A DNA stretch of 64,000 nucleotides, from NCBI RefSeq assembly GCF_017601095.1, contig NZ_JAGFUX010000001.1:124001-188000 (forward strand), written 5' to 3'. Below, piece by piece: positions 1-9,103 of the stretch. Within the stretch, counting starts at the first letter, position 1; every line of letters begins with the position of its first letter. A model generated the notes under the pieces. That model worked only from the letters and a program-made list of their open reading frames with translations, did no database searches and was not told the origin of the DNA. Origin of the DNA: Streptococcus suis (GTDB lineage Bacteria > Bacillota > Bacilli > Lactobacillales > Streptococcaceae). The position numbers were made by a program, and so were the translations under genes.

Positions 1-345
1 ATCCTAAAATCGAACAATAATGTTCCTTTTTGGGTTAATTCAGGTCTGGATACTGTTGGATTTCGTCTGCCAAAGCACAAAAAAACCTTACGTTTGATTG
101 CAGAAACCGGTCCTTTAATTGGACCGTCAGCTAATGTCTCAGGTCAAGAAAGTGGGAAAGAGTTTAGCAAGCTCCTATCGCAATTCTCCGAAAAAATAGA
201 AGGATTTGCAGATGACCAAGCATTGACCGGAATTGATTCAACGATCTTAGATCTTTCAGGACCAAGAGCTAGAATACTTCGACAAGGTAGTATCAGCCAA
301 GAAGAAATCCAAGCAGCTGTTCCTGAAATTGAATTTGAGAATTGA
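1..345 (+). CDS. tsaC: threonylcarbamoyl-AMP synthase (Sua5/YrdC/YwlC), C-terminal part
   Basis: The reading frame is open from base 1, so the 5' end lies outside the window; the TTG at 94 is internal. The visible 114 residues show the YrdC-domain signature GPSANVSGQ followed by LTGIDSTILDL and ARILRQGSI, and end soon after. That indicates the short form without a separate SUA5 domain. The enzyme makes threonylcarbamoyl-AMP from threonine, bicarbonate and ATP for the t6A37 modification of ANN-decoding tRNAs. It is followed by glyA on the same strand, as is usual in streptococci (prfA-prmC-ywlC-glyA). Confidence 0.9.
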   Translation: MLKSNNNVPFWVNSGLDTVGFRLPKHKKTLRLIAETGPLIGPSANVSGQESGKEFSKLLSQFSEKIEGFADDQALTGIDSTILDLSGPRARILRQGSISQEEIQAAVPEIEFEN

Positions 346-449
346 TTTGTCTGAACTTCGTAATCAAGCACATCGTTTTTCAAGTATTTGGGCTACAAAT
401 TTGACAAATTGCATTATTTTTTTCAAACACTTATAAAGGAGTACCGTAA

Positions 450-1709
450 ATGATTTTTGACAAAGTTGACTACAAAGATTTCGACAAAGAAGTTTGGGAA
501 GCTATTCAAGCTGAAGAAAAACGCCAACAAAACAATATCGAATTGATTGCTTCTGAAAACGTTGTTTCTAAAGCAGTTATGGCTGCCCAAGGTTCTATTT
601 TGACCAATAAATACGCTGAGGGTTACCCAGGTCGTCGTTACTATGGTGGTACAGAGTGCGTTGACGTCATCGAAAGCCTTGCCATTGAACGTGCTAAAGA
701 AATCTTCGGTGCTCAGTATGCCAACGTTCAACCACACTCAGGTAGCCAAGCCAACTGCGCGGCTTACATGGCCTTGATTGAGCCAGGTGACACTGTCATG
801 GGTATGGACCTGTCAGCCGGTGGTCACTTAACCCACGGTGCTGCAGTAAGCTTCTCAGGACAAACCTATAACTTTGTGGCTTACAACGTTGACGAAGAAA
901 CTGGTTTGCTTGACTATGATGCTATTTTAGAGCAGGCAAAAGAAGTGCAGCCTAAACTGATTGTAGCAGGTGCTTCAGCCTATGCTCGTATCATTGATTT
1001 TGCAAAATTCCGTGAAATCGCAGACGAAGTTGGTGCTAAATTGATGGTCGACATGGCCCATATTGCAGGTCTTGTAGCAGCAGGTCTTCATCCAAACCCA
1101 GTTCCTCATGCTCATATCACAACGACCACAACCCACAAAACTCTTCGTGGCCCTCGTGGTGGCTTGATTTTGACTAATGATGAAGCGCTTATCAAGAAAA
1201 TCAATTCTGCCATCTTCCCTGGTATCCAAGGTGGTCCACTTGAGCACGTTATCGCTGCGAAAGCTGTTTCCTTCAAAGAAGTTTTGGATCCAGCCTTTAA
1301 AGATTATGCTCAGAAAATTATTGATAATAGCAAGGCTATGGCAGAAGTCTTCCTTGCCAACCCTAATTTCAAAGTCATCACAGGTGGCACAGACAACCAT
1401 CTTTTCTTGGTTGATGTGACAAAAGTAGTTGAGAATGGTAAAGTTGCACAACATCTCTTAGATGAAGTGAATATTACTCTCAATAAAAACTCAATTCCTT
1501 ACGAAAAGCTCTCACCATTCAAAACTAGTGGTATTCGTATTGGTGCAGCAGCTATCACAGCCCGAGGTTTTGGAGAGGAAGAAGCGCGTAAGGTTGCTGA
1601 GTTGACAATCAAAGCCCTTGAAAATGCTGAAAACGAAGCAGTTCTTGAAGAAGTTCGTCAAGAAGTACGTGCTTTAACAGACCGCTTCCCACTTTACGAA
1701 GGTTTATAA
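450..1709 (+). CDS. glyA: serine hydroxymethyltransferase
   Basis: Full-length 419-residue PLP enzyme that interconverts serine + THF and glycine + methylene-THF, the main source of one-carbon units. The PLP lysine lies in [11 protein letters not shown] (K230); SENVVS near residue 36 and the YYGGTE region are standard. The start has a good Shine-Dalgarno, AAAGGAG, about 7 nt upstream. The stop overlaps the next ATG as TAATG, so translation of the nucleoid-protein gene is probably coupled. One-carbon genes thyA, folA and trmFO are elsewhere in the window but not linked. Confidence 0.98.
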   Translation: MIFDKVDYKDFDKEVWEAIQAEEKRQQNNIELIASENVVSKAVMAAQGSILTNKYAEGYPGRRYYGGTECVDVIESLAIERAKEIFGAQYANVQPHSGSQANCAAYMALIEPGDTVMGMDLSAGGHLTHGAAVSFSGQTYNFVAYNVDEETGLLDYDAILEQAKEVQPKLIVAGASAYARIIDFAKFREIADEVGAKLMVDMAHIAGLVAAGLHPNPVPHAHITTTTTHKTLRGPRGGLILTNDEALIKKINSAIFPGIQGGPLEHVIAAKAVSFKEVLDPAFKDYAQKIIDNSKAMAEVFLANPNFKVITGGTDNHLFLVDVTKVVENGKVAQHLLDEVNITLNKNSIPYEKLSPFKTSGIRIGAAAITARGFGEEEARKVAELTIKALENAENEAVLEEVRQEVRALTDRFPLYEGL

Positions 1710-2683
1710 TGGATATATTTGTAAAAAAAGCTATTATACATCAATTTAGTCCTGATGACACAGAGCTGGTCCTTGCCGACCAGCTTTTGACTGTCAGCCC
1801 TAAAATTGAAGAATACTTGCGCAAGAAAATCGAGCGTGTGTTTTCTGATGAAGCCAAAACTGGACAGTTTGAGCCAGATAGTCCTTTTCTTGATTATTTA
1901 AAAGAGGATTTACTGACCAATTCTGTCAAGATTGCTGGCCTCTGGAAAGAAGAATTTTCCATTTCAGAAAATCTCAAGACCAATGATTTAATCTTTATCG
2001 AGTTTGAGAGAATTGGTGTGGAACATTTCGCCTTTCTAAGAATTGCCCTGCGTGAAAACCTAGCTCACGTTGGTTCAGAAAGTGATAGTCCGCTAAAAAT
2101 CACTCAAAACAATCTACCAGGAGCAGGCTCTACGCCAGATGAAGCCCTGATTATCAATTTACAGACGCGCAAGTATTATTTGATTGAAAAGAGAATTAAG
2201 CATAATGGAGCCTTTCTTCATTACTTTTCAGATAATCTCTTGCAGGTCACGCCAGCCATTTCTGCAAAGAAATCTATCAAAGCAGTAGAACAGACAGCTC
2301 AAAAAATTGCGGACAATTTTCACCAAGGAGATTTCCAATTTCAATCCAAGGTCAAATCAGCTATTTTCAACCATTTGGAAGAAGACAATGAACTTTCTCC
2401 TGAAAAATTAGCTGATCAGTTATTCGATAACAATTTGACTGCTCGTTTGAATTTTGTTGATCAATTAAAAGAAGTCATTCCAGATAAGATTTCTTTCGAT
2501 GAGATTGATAGTAGTCGTCAGCTCAAGAAATTTGAAAACCAAAAACTTTCCTTATCAAATGGCATTGAATTGATTGTGCCTAACGCAATCTATGAAGATG
2601 CTGAATCAGTAGAGTTTATTCAAAATGATAATGGGACTTATTCCATTCTCATTAAGAACATAGAAGATATTAAGAGTAAATAA
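1709..2683 (+). CDS. nucleoid-associated protein (NdpA/YejK family)
   Basis: A 324-residue protein resembling the 37-kDa nucleoid-associated family (YejK/NdpA). The N-terminus [13 protein letters not shown] and the central segment around FIEFERIGVEHFAFLRIA are typical. No signal peptide or membrane segment is seen. It starts inside the glyA stop codon (TAATG), which argues for coupling. The exact role in Gram-positives is unsettled; the family binds DNA and associates with the nucleoid. The family call rests on overall resemblance and conserved position after glyA. Confidence 0.8.
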   Translation: MDIFVKKAIIHQFSPDDTELVLADQLLTVSPKIEEYLRKKIERVFSDEAKTGQFEPDSPFLDYLKEDLLTNSVKIAGLWKEEFSISENLKTNDLIFIEFERIGVEHFAFLRIALRENLAHVGSESDSPLKITQNNLPGAGSTPDEALIINLQTRKYYLIEKRIKHNGAFLHYFSDNLLQVTPAISAKKSIKAVEQTAQKIADNFHQGDFQFQSKVKSAIFNHLEEDNELSPEKLADQLFDNNLTARLNFVDQLKEVIPDKISFDEIDSSRQLKKFENQKLSLSNGIELIVPNAIYEDAESVEFIQNDNGTYSILIKNIEDIKSK

Positions 2684-3286
2684 ATGAAAAAATTAACAAG
2701 AACGATTTTTCTCGTCGTCCTTGTTTTCTTAGCCTATCAGTTTTATGTGATTCGTACAAACGTGAAACAGGTTTTGACCTTTCAAAGCACTATACAAGAA
2801 GTATTGATTTCAAGCCAAAGCTCAGCAAGTGAGGACTTGATTCTGGCGATGATATATACGGAAACCAAGGGGCTGAAGGCAGATGTCATGCAGTCTAGTG
2901 AAGCTGAAACAGGGACGACAAATACCATTACAGATAGTCGAGAAAGTATCCAAGTAGGAGTAGCTTATCTCAATCAGATGTTTGCAGCAGCAAAAGCAGC
3001 AAATGTGGACAGTTGGACAGCTGTGCAAGCCTATAATTATGGGCCAGGATATATTTCCTATGTCGCTGCAAATGGTGGTGAACATACTATCGAGTTATCA
3101 AAGAACTATTCCCTTAACATCGTTGCTCCTAATCTGGGCAATTCTGATGGTGAGACCTATACCTATTACCACCCGATAGCGGTGCTAAATGGGGGAAAGT
3201 TGTATGTGAATGGCGGAAATATCTACTATTCTCGACAAGTTGAATTCAACCAGTACCTCATTCGGTTTATGAAGTGGTTTATATAA
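2684..3286 (+). CDS. membrane-anchored lysozyme-like protein (Pmp23-type)
   Basis: 200 residues with one N-terminal membrane anchor (about 6-22) and an extracytoplasmic lysozyme-like/lytic-transglycosylase domain. The likely catalytic glutamate is E60 in MIYTETKG; later AYNYGPGYI is the typical tyrosine/glycine motif of the fold. It resembles the streptococcal Pmp23 protein implicated in envelope integrity and division. It begins one base after the stop of the nucleoid-protein gene, so glyA, this gene and the one between form one operon, ended by the hairpin at 3294-3315. Enzymatic activity is inferred from the fold. Confidence 0.8.
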   Translation: MKKLTRTIFLVVLVFLAYQFYVIRTNVKQVLTFQSTIQEVLISSQSSASEDLILAMIYTETKGLKADVMQSSEAETGTTNTITDSRESIQVGVAYLNQMFAAAKAANVDSWTAVQAYNYGPGYISYVAANGGEHTIELSKNYSLNIVAPNLGNSDGETYTYYHPIAVLNGGKLYVNGGNIYYSRQVEFNQYLIRFMKWFI

Positions 3287-3293
3287 TTTGATT

Positions 3294-3315
3294 AGCGGGA
3301 TAATCCCGCTTTTTT
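3294..3315 (+). terminator. intrinsic terminator of the glyA operon
   Basis: AGCGGGA-TAA-TCCCGCT stem of 7 bp with a 3-nt loop, followed by five Ts. It sits 7 nt after the lysozyme-like gene. Confidence 0.85.
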
Positions 3316-3323
3316 GTGGAATA

Positions 3324-3332
3324 TGCTATAAT
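3324..3332 (+). promoter_or_regulatory. extended -10 promoter of the SDR-lipoprotein pair
   Basis: TGCTATAAT (TGN plus a consensus -10) lies just behind the upstream terminator and 21 nt before the SDR start. No good -35 is seen at 17 bp, as usual for extended -10 promoters. Confidence 0.65.
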
Positions 3333-3353
3333 ACTAATGAAAGAGGTGATGGA

Positions 3354-4133
3354 ATGAATCGGACAGTTCTTATTACAGGAGCAACTAGCGGTATTGGAAG
3401 AGCGATGGCGCAAACCTTCGCATCAAATGGTGACAAGTTGATTTTACTAGGACGCCGTTTAAAACGATTAGAGGACTTAAAATTCGAGTTAGAAGTGCAA
3501 TTTTCAACTGATGTCTGGGTTTACCAGCTCGATGTCACTCAGATTGAAGCTGTTAAAGAGGTTTCATCTCTTATTTTAGCCCAACATGGGTCAATTGACA
3601 TTCTGATAAACAATGCAGGCTTAGCTCTTGGCCTAGAACCCTATCAGGATAGTAATTTGGACGATAGTCTGACCATGATCGACACCAATGTTCGCGGGCT
3701 ATTAGCTGTGACACGCCAGTTTTTACCAAAAATGGTAGAGAAAAACAAGGGACATATCATCAATATCGGTTCAACTGCGGGTATTTATGCCTACGCTGGT
3801 GCTACCGTTTATGCGGCCACCAAGGCAGCTGTACGTTTTATTAGTGATGGTATTCGAATTGATACTATGGCCAGCAATATTAAGGTAACGACATTACAAC
3901 CTGGCATTGTTGAGACAGATTTTAGTCAGGTTCGTTTCAAAGGTGATCAAGAAAGGGCAAAATCAGTTTATGCAGGTGTCGAGGCTCTACAGGCAGAGGA
4001 TATCGCAAATTGTGCTCTTTTCGTCGCCAATCAACCAGCACATGTGCAGATTTCGGATATGACCATTATGGCCCGCCAACAAGCTACTGGATTTTTAATC
4101 CATCGTGAAGAGAAGGAGAGTAAACATGAATAA
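3354..4133 (+). CDS. SDR family NAD(P)-dependent oxidoreductase (YdfG-like)
   Basis: 259 residues. I chose ATG 3354 (after AAAGAGGTGATGG) rather than an earlier in-frame start, because the protein then begins with the Rossmann strand: TGATSGIG is at residues 8-15, NNAG near 86-89, and the catalytic Ser140/Tyr153/Lys157 triad is intact. The closest familiar group is the NADP-dependent 3-hydroxy acid dehydrogenases; the actual substrate is unknown. Its end overlaps the lipoprotein gene by 8 nt, so the two are co-transcribed. Confidence 0.88.
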   Translation: MNRTVLITGATSGIGRAMAQTFASNGDKLILLGRRLKRLEDLKFELEVQFSTDVWVYQLDVTQIEAVKEVSSLILAQHGSIDILINNAGLALGLEPYQDSNLDDSLTMIDTNVRGLLAVTRQFLPKMVEKNKGHIINIGSTAGIYAYAGATVYAATKAAVRFISDGIRIDTMASNIKVTTLQPGIVETDFSQVRFKGDQERAKSVYAGVEALQAEDIANCALFVANQPAHVQISDMTIMARQQATGFLIHREEKESKHE

Positions 4134-4917
4134 ATCCTTTGTAAAAACTTTGAGTCTGTCACTACTGGCTAGTCTCTTTTTAACTGCCTGCAGCACGATT
4201 TCCAAGCAAGAAAGTGGAGGCAGTTCTTCTACCAGCCAAACAAGTTCACAAACAACTACTATCAGTACTGAAGCGACTTCTACGACTAGCTCATCAACGT
4301 CATCTAGTAGTTCAGAAACTCAAACGGATACGGCGTTGAATTTAGATGCAATTGCCGCTGGAGATTTTTCTAGTCTGGCGGGCACATGGATGAACAGCCA
4401 AGGAAATATATTAGTATTTGACCAAACCGGCCTTGTATCTGAAGATTCATTTTGGTCAGGAGAGTTTGTATGGTCAAACGGTTTATTGACAACTAGTGTT
4501 CAAGCTAGTTCTGGTGCAGGTGGCTATGCTTTGGTCTTGGTTCCTAGAGGTATGGAGATCCCGTCTGAATTTTTTGCAGATGGTTCTGATCCTTCTGACC
4601 AAACAAAAGACCGACTTTTTGGAGCGCAAAACGTTCTCTCAACTGAAAACTTTGATCCATTTTATCGTGTATCAACCGCTCTCCCCCATTCTCAAAGCAA
4701 CCTGGAAACTGGTGTGACACTTGAAAGTGGACAGGTCAGCATTGATTATGCGACTGAGAAAATCGGAGACAAGGCTTGGATCGTGATAGAAGGAAACTAC
4801 ACTCGTACAGAATCCGTTCCTTACAATCTCCTACAAGGTTCCGATGATAGTCTAATCTGGGTCTATCAAAACGGTGTGATTTACGGAGACAACAATCAAC
4901 TGCTTTATACACCATAA
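4126..4917 (+). CDS. lipoprotein with C-terminal DUF6287-type domain
   Basis: 263 residues, starting at ATG 4126 with AAGGAG 7 nt upstream. A lipoprotein signal ends in the lipobox LTAC (Cys22). A Ser/Thr-rich linker of about 50 residues follows, then a globular domain beginning AIAAGDFSSLAGTW, matched in the second lipoprotein at 21387-22418 (VIVQGDYSSLAGTWSN). This is the DUF6287 domain of streptococcal surface lipoproteins; function unknown. It overlaps the SDR gene and is ended by the hairpin at 4958. Confidence 0.82.
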   Translation: MNKSFVKTLSLSLLASLFLTACSTISKQESGGSSSTSQTSSQTTTISTEATSTTSSSTSSSSSETQTDTALNLDAIAAGDFSSLAGTWMNSQGNILVFDQTGLVSEDSFWSGEFVWSNGLLTTSVQASSGAGGYALVLVPRGMEIPSEFFADGSDPSDQTKDRLFGAQNVLSTENFDPFYRVSTALPHSQSNLETGVTLESGQVSIDYATEKIGDKAWIVIEGNYTRTESVPYNLLQGSDDSLIWVYQNGVIYGDNNQLLYTP

Positions 4918-4957
4918 ATTACCATTAATACTTAGAATAAGAAATGAAAAACTAATT

Positions 4958-4996
4958 AAAACGGTGTTCCTACAAATTCGGAACACCGTTTTATAT
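4958..4996. terminator. bidirectional intrinsic terminator
   Basis: A 13-bp perfect stem AAAACGGTGTTCC / GGAACACCGTTTT with a 9-nt loop. It has a T-rich tail on + and an A-rich lead, so it can serve the + lipoprotein gene and the convergent - gene at 5127. Confidence 0.85.
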
Positions 4997-5126
4997 TTTG
5001 AAGATTCAATTGCTTCTATTGAATATTTTTAGAAGAAAAATAAGGTAACTTACTTGATATAACTTAAGATAGGTTATGTAAAATATTTAATTCACAACTG
5101 GAATATCAAAGACAGTTTTTTACTGC

Positions 5127-5885
5127 TTATGGATAATCAATTGCAGTTGCAGAAGAAGTTTGGGATCGAAATTCTGCCAAAGTCTGCTCTGAAAAATAGG
5201 TGTCATTCAAACTCTCTACAAAAGCGGACATGGAGATAATAGCTGTTGGCAAAACGAGGGTTTGCTGTTCATAGCGAAAGGATATATCAGACCAATCATC
5301 TGCTGCAAATGTTTTGATGAGTTCCTCATTGATTTTTTGAGCAGCAACACTGGCAGTAGAAGATGATGCCAAAATCTTCTCTAATTGAGATCGAAAAATA
5401 TCCTTGTCTGCAACCAAGTCTTCCAAGGTAAGCAAGCTCTCATCTGTCTTTTCATAAAAGATTTCCAGTTCTTCCTCTTGGCTGGTCGTAACTTGAAGCC
5501 AGTCTGCTCTGATTCTTGTTTTCATAACTGCATAAGAAGTCGCATTTTCAAAAGGGCTAGTACGAGTTTGTGGATAGAGAACAATCCATTCTTTCTGAGT
5601 CAGACTATCAGCTTTTGCTGTTTTCAGTATTTCGTCAGAAGCAGCACTGATTCGTTGGCTGATAGCAGTCTGGTTATCTCGCTGTAGAAATTCAATAATT
5701 CTCGGATTCTGTGGACCTCCAATGGCATCAATCTTGGTTCCCATATCATCATTGATCCGTAAGTTGAGGGCTACAAACTGCTCGTTCAGCAAACGATTCT
5801 GTTCTTTGCCAAACCAGTGAAGACCAAAACCAACTAAACAAATGATAAGCAATCCCAAAGCAAGTTTTTTCCAATTTTTTTGCAT
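5127..5885 (-). CDS. single-pass membrane protein, RsiV/PgdA-N-terminal-like extracellular domain
   Basis: 252 residues from the start preceded by AGGTAGGGG; an upstream in-frame ATG at 5921 has no ribosome site. One membrane anchor (about 6-23) is followed by an extracytoplasmic region. The second half (IFYEKTDESLLTLEDLV, then SFRYEQQTLVLP) resembles the domain found in anti-sigma RsiV and upstream of the deacetylase domain in PgdA/PdaC, but no deacetylase domain is present. It could be a stand-alone wall-associated domain or a shortened relative of those proteins. Function not assigned. Confidence 0.6.
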   Translation of the reverse strand: MQKNWKKLALGLLIICLVGFGLHWFGKEQNRLLNEQFVALNLRINDDMGTKIDAIGGPQNPRIIEFLQRDNQTAISQRISAASDEILKTAKADSLTQKEWIVLYPQTRTSPFENATSYAVMKTRIRADWLQVTTSQEEELEIFYEKTDESLLTLEDLVADKDIFRSQLEKILASSSTASVAAQKINEELIKTFAADDWSDISFRYEQQTLVLPTAIISMSAFVESLNDTYFSEQTLAEFRSQTSSATAIDYP

Positions 5886-5963
5886 AAGAACCCCTACCTT
5901 TCTACATTTATATATTATCACATAAAACTAAAGGAGACAAGTAGATATAAATCAGTTTTTATG

Positions 5964-6000
5964 AAAAAAAGCCCATAGAAAATAGACTTTCTATGGGCTT
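5964..6000 (-). terminator. terminator downstream of guaA
   Basis: On the - strand AAGCCCATAGAAA pairs with the matching arm ending TATGGGCTT and is followed by seven Ts. It lies beyond the repeat block that follows guaA. Confidence 0.85.
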
Positions 6001-6012
6001 ACAACTTTTCAA

Positions 6013-6170
6013 GCATTGGGTAAATTAGTCCACTGGACTAGCGACGCTTTATTATTTTTAGGTGTCGGGTAAAACAGTCTATCCCCAGACAACGATGCTC
6101 TTTCGTTTTTAGGCATCGGGTAAATTAGTCGTGATGGACTGGCTGATAGAGCCTATCCCCAGGCTCTATC
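6013..6170. repeat. tandem hairpin repeats at the 3' end of guaA
   Basis: Three copies of GCATYGGGTAAATTAGTC-like sequence start at 6013, 6062 and 6113 (periods 49 and 51). Small inverted repeats are interleaved: AGTCCACTGGACT, and the perfect 10-bp hairpin GATAGAGCCT/AGGCTCTATC at 6145-6170, which overlaps the guaA stop codon. It looks like a short BOX-like intergenic repeat array. Confidence 0.65.
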
Positions 6171-7719
6171 ACTCCCACTCAACCGTTGCTGGTGGTTTGC
6201 TGGTGATGTCATAAACGATGCGGTTGACGTGATCGACTTCATTTACGATGCGGACAGAGATTTTCTGAAGGACTTCCCAAGGTAGTTTGGCAAAGTCAGC
6301 TGTCATACCATCGACAGAAGTGATAGCTCGGATGGCGATGGTGTAGTCGTAGGTACGGCCATCACCCATAACACCTACTGAGCGAACGCCAGTATTGACC
6401 GTAAAATACTGCCAAACATCGCGATCAAGCCCAGCTTTGGCGATTTCCTCACGCAAGATAGCGTCAGATTCACGAACGGTTTGAAGTTTTTCCTCAGTAA
6501 TTTCACCCATGACACGAATGGCAAGGCCTGGTCCTGGGAATGGTTGGCGCCACACGACTTCATCAGGCATACCAAGAGCAGTACCGACGGCACGAACTTC
6601 ATCTTTAAAGAGAGTATTGAGTGGCTCAATCAACTTAAACTGCATATCTTCTGGCAGACCGCCAACGTTGTGGTGGGACTTGATGGTTTCAGCCGTATCC
6701 GTACCAGACTCGATAATATCCGTATAAAGCGTTCCTTGAGCCAAAAATTCCACATCGGTCAACTTGCTAGCTTCATCGTCAAAGACGTAAACAAATTCAT
6801 TACCGATGATTTTACGTTTCTTCTCAGGGTCAGATACGCCAGCAAGTAGGTCTAAGAAACGCTTAGCAGCATCGACGCGAATAATATTGAGGCCGAACTT
6901 GCCACCCAACATCTCCATAACCTGATCGCCTTCATTCTTACGAAGAAGACCGTGGTCAACGAAGATACAGGTCAATTGGTCACCAATAGCGCGCTGGAGA
7001 AGGACCCCAACAACAGAAGAATCGACACCACCTGACAGACCGAGCAAGACTTTCTTGTCGCCAACTGTCTGACGGATTTTTTCAATCTCTGTATCGATGA
7101 AGTTTTCCATTGTCCAGTCGCCCTTTGCTCCACAGATAGAAAGAGCAAAGTTTTTTAGGATGTCATTTCCATAGATGGAATGACGGACTTCTGGGTGGAA
7201 CTGGATACCGTAGATACGGCGTTCAGTATTTTCAATGGCAGCATAAGGACAGTCTGCGGAAAGACCAACCAGGTGGAAATCAGCAGGAATTTCAGTTACT
7301 GCATCACCGTGGCTCATGAGAACAAGCTGTTCTTGCGGTGTTCCAGCAAACAGGGCTGACTCAGCCTTGAGTTCAAGCGTTGACTGACCGTACTCACGGT
7401 TACCAGCTTCGCCAGCTGGCACAACCTTACCACCCAATTTATGGGTAATCAACTGCATACCGTAGCAAATGCCTAGAACTGGAATCCCCAATTCGAAGAT
7501 TTCTGGGTCAATATCGAAAGCATTATCTGCGTAAACGGAGTTTGGTCCCCCAGAAAGTACGATACCGATTGGAGCAATCTCACGGATTTCCGCAGCTGTA
7601 ATCTTATGGCTTTTTAATTCAGAAAAGACCCCAAATTCACGAATACGACGTGAAATGAGTTGATTGTACTGGCTACCGTAATCCAGAACAATAATCTTTT
7701 GAACATCTTGTTTAGTCAT
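6169..7719 (-). CDS. guaA: GMP synthase (glutamine-hydrolysing)
   Basis: 516 residues, full length. The class I glutamine amidotransferase domain has Cys85 in GICYGMQ and His175/Glu177 in QFHPEV. The ATP pyrophosphatase P-loop is SGGVDSS (229-235), and the C-terminal dimerisation domain ends KPPATVEWE. It converts XMP to GMP with glutamine and ATP. It is divergent from the GntR gene at 7976, as in pneumococcus. The stop codon lies inside a hairpin of the 3' repeat array. Confidence 0.98.
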   Translation of the reverse strand: MTKQDVQKIIVLDYGSQYNQLISRRIREFGVFSELKSHKITAAEIREIAPIGIVLSGGPNSVYADNAFDIDPEIFELGIPVLGICYGMQLITHKLGGKVVPAGEAGNREYGQSTLELKAESALFAGTPQEQLVLMSHGDAVTEIPADFHLVGLSADCPYAAIENTERRIYGIQFHPEVRHSIYGNDILKNFALSICGAKGDWTMENFIDTEIEKIRQTVGDKKVLLGLSGGVDSSVVGVLLQRAIGDQLTCIFVDHGLLRKNEGDQVMEMLGGKFGLNIIRVDAAKRFLDLLAGVSDPEKKRKIIGNEFVYVFDDEASKLTDVEFLAQGTLYTDIIESGTDTAETIKSHHNVGGLPEDMQFKLIEPLNTLFKDEVRAVGTALGMPDEVVWRQPFPGPGLAIRVMGEITEEKLQTVRESDAILREEIAKAGLDRDVWQYFTVNTGVRSVGVMGDGRTYDYTIAIRAITSVDGMTADFAKLPWEVLQKISVRIVNEVDHVNRIVYDITSKPPATVEWE

Positions 7720-7975
7720 TCTGTCCTCATTCCTTTTGAATATTTTAAATGTATGTTTTTTATTCTAACATAAATCAAGACTATTTTCCACAAGAAGCTA
7801 TAAATCATTTAAAGACTATCGAAGTCGGAAATAAGTTTTTCATTTGTTCGGAAATTGCAGTTGTATCACCAAATATTTTAAGAAAGTTTTCGACAAGTCT
7901 GTTTGAGTATGATTTTGGGAATTTCTAGTTAAAATGGATTTTTTTTGATAGAATAGAAGATATAAAGGAGCCAGG

Positions 7976-8674
7976 ATGAAAGCAGCTTATATAACGATTC
8001 ACGATAAAATTAAAGAACAAATTGATCAGGGCATTTGGGCCATCGGACAGAGACTGCCGAGTGAACGAGATTTGGCAGATAAATTTGGTGTTTCTCGTAT
8101 GACCTTGCGCCAAGGAGTTACCCTGCTGGTAGAAGAAGGAGTGCTGCAACGCAAGGTCGGTTCAGGCACCTACGTTGCCAATACACGTGTTCAAGAAAAA
8201 ATGCGCGGAACGACCTCTTTTTCAGAAATTGTCCAACTTCAGGGAAAAGAACCTTCAAGTCGTGTCCTTTCTTTCGTTAAAACAAAGCCAAATGAAAAAG
8301 AGATTGATGTACTGGCTTTGGAAAAAGGGGAGTTTGTGATACGAATGGAGCGCGTGCGGTTTGCGGATGCGGTTCCGGTTGTCTATGAAGTAGCTAGCAT
8401 TCCCGCTCGGCTTATTCAAGACATGAAAAAAGAAGAGGTCACCAATCAGTTCTATAAAACCCTAACCAAAAACGGCTTTAAACTTGGAAAAACTCAGCAA
8501 ACCATTTATGCCCGACTTGCAAATGACAAAATTGCCAAGCTGTTGAACATTTCAAAAAACCATCCTATCCTAGCATTGCGCCAAGTTTCCTATTTGGAAA
8601 ATGGTCAGGCTTTTGAATTTGTCAATAGTCAGTATGTTGGGGAGCGTTTTGAGTTCTATCTGGAGAATAACTGA
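7976..8674 (+). CDS. GntR-family regulator with UTRA ligand domain (HutC subfamily)
   Basis: 232 residues. The N-terminal winged helix (about 1-70) contains LPSERDLADKFGVSRMTLRQG, and a UTRA effector domain covers about 85-230. The start is supported by AAAGGAG 6 nt upstream. It is divergent from guaA across a 256-bp intergenic region, so it may control itself or guaA, but no clear operator palindrome was recognised. The ligand is unknown; family members sense sugar phosphates or amino-acid derivatives. Confidence 0.88.
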   Translation: MKAAYITIHDKIKEQIDQGIWAIGQRLPSERDLADKFGVSRMTLRQGVTLLVEEGVLQRKVGSGTYVANTRVQEKMRGTTSFSEIVQLQGKEPSSRVLSFVKTKPNEKEIDVLALEKGEFVIRMERVRFADAVPVVYEVASIPARLIQDMKKEEVTNQFYKTLTKNGFKLGKTQQTIYARLANDKIAKLLNISKNHPILALRQVSYLENGQAFEFVNSQYVGERFEFYLENN

Positions 8675-8724
8675 TATTACATAACAAAAATTATGTAAAT
8701 AAGTGTTGAAACTGATTTCAAAAG

Positions 8725-8753
8725 TTATCAAGAGAAGAGATTTTTGGTATAAT
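8725..8753 (+). promoter_or_regulatory. promoter of the ylxM-ffh operon
   Basis: TTATCA, 17-bp spacer, TATAAT with an extended TGG in front. The -10 ends only 7 nt before the ylxM ATG, so transcription should start at or next to the start codon. Confidence 0.75.
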
Positions 8754-8760
8754 AAATCTT

Positions 8761-9093
8761 ATGGAAATTGAAAAAACCAACCGAATGAACGCCTTATTTG
8801 AATTCTATGCTGCCTTACTAACCGACAAGCAGATGAATTACATCGAGCTCTACTATGCAGATGATTATAGTTTGGCTGAGATCGCAGAAGAATTTCAAGT
8901 AAGTCGTCAAGCTGTTTATGACAATATCAAACGGACCGAAAAGTTATTAGAGGACTATGAAATGAAACTGCACATGTACTCTGATTATGTAGTCCGGAGT
9001 CAAATTTTGGATGAACTCTTAGAAACCTATCCAGATGATGAGGCTTTAAAAGAAAAATTATTGATTTTGTCCAGTATAGATAATCGCGATTAA
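8761..9093 (+). CDS. ylxM: YlxM/p13-like DNA-binding protein of the SRP operon
   Basis: 110 residues with a sigma-70 region-4-like helix-turn-helix ([20 protein letters not shown], about 40-59). The start MEIEKTNR is the normal family N-terminus, yet no Shine-Dalgarno precedes it and the -10 box is 7 nt away, so the mRNA is predicted to be leaderless. It is 10 nt upstream of ffh. In streptococci YlxM binds the SRP RNA/Ffh pathway and helps tune its GTPase activity; that role is family knowledge. Confidence 0.93.
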   Translation: MEIEKTNRMNALFEFYAALLTDKQMNYIELYYADDYSLAEIAEEFQVSRQAVYDNIKRTEKLLEDYEMKLHMYSDYVVRSQILDELLETYPDDEALKEKLLILSSIDNRD

Positions 9094-9103
9094 GGAGAAG
9101 AAA

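Noticed and set aside
7720..7975. Guanine-type riboswitch ahead of guaA
   Set aside because: The guaA leader is short and AT-rich and shows no purine-aptamer loops or terminator.
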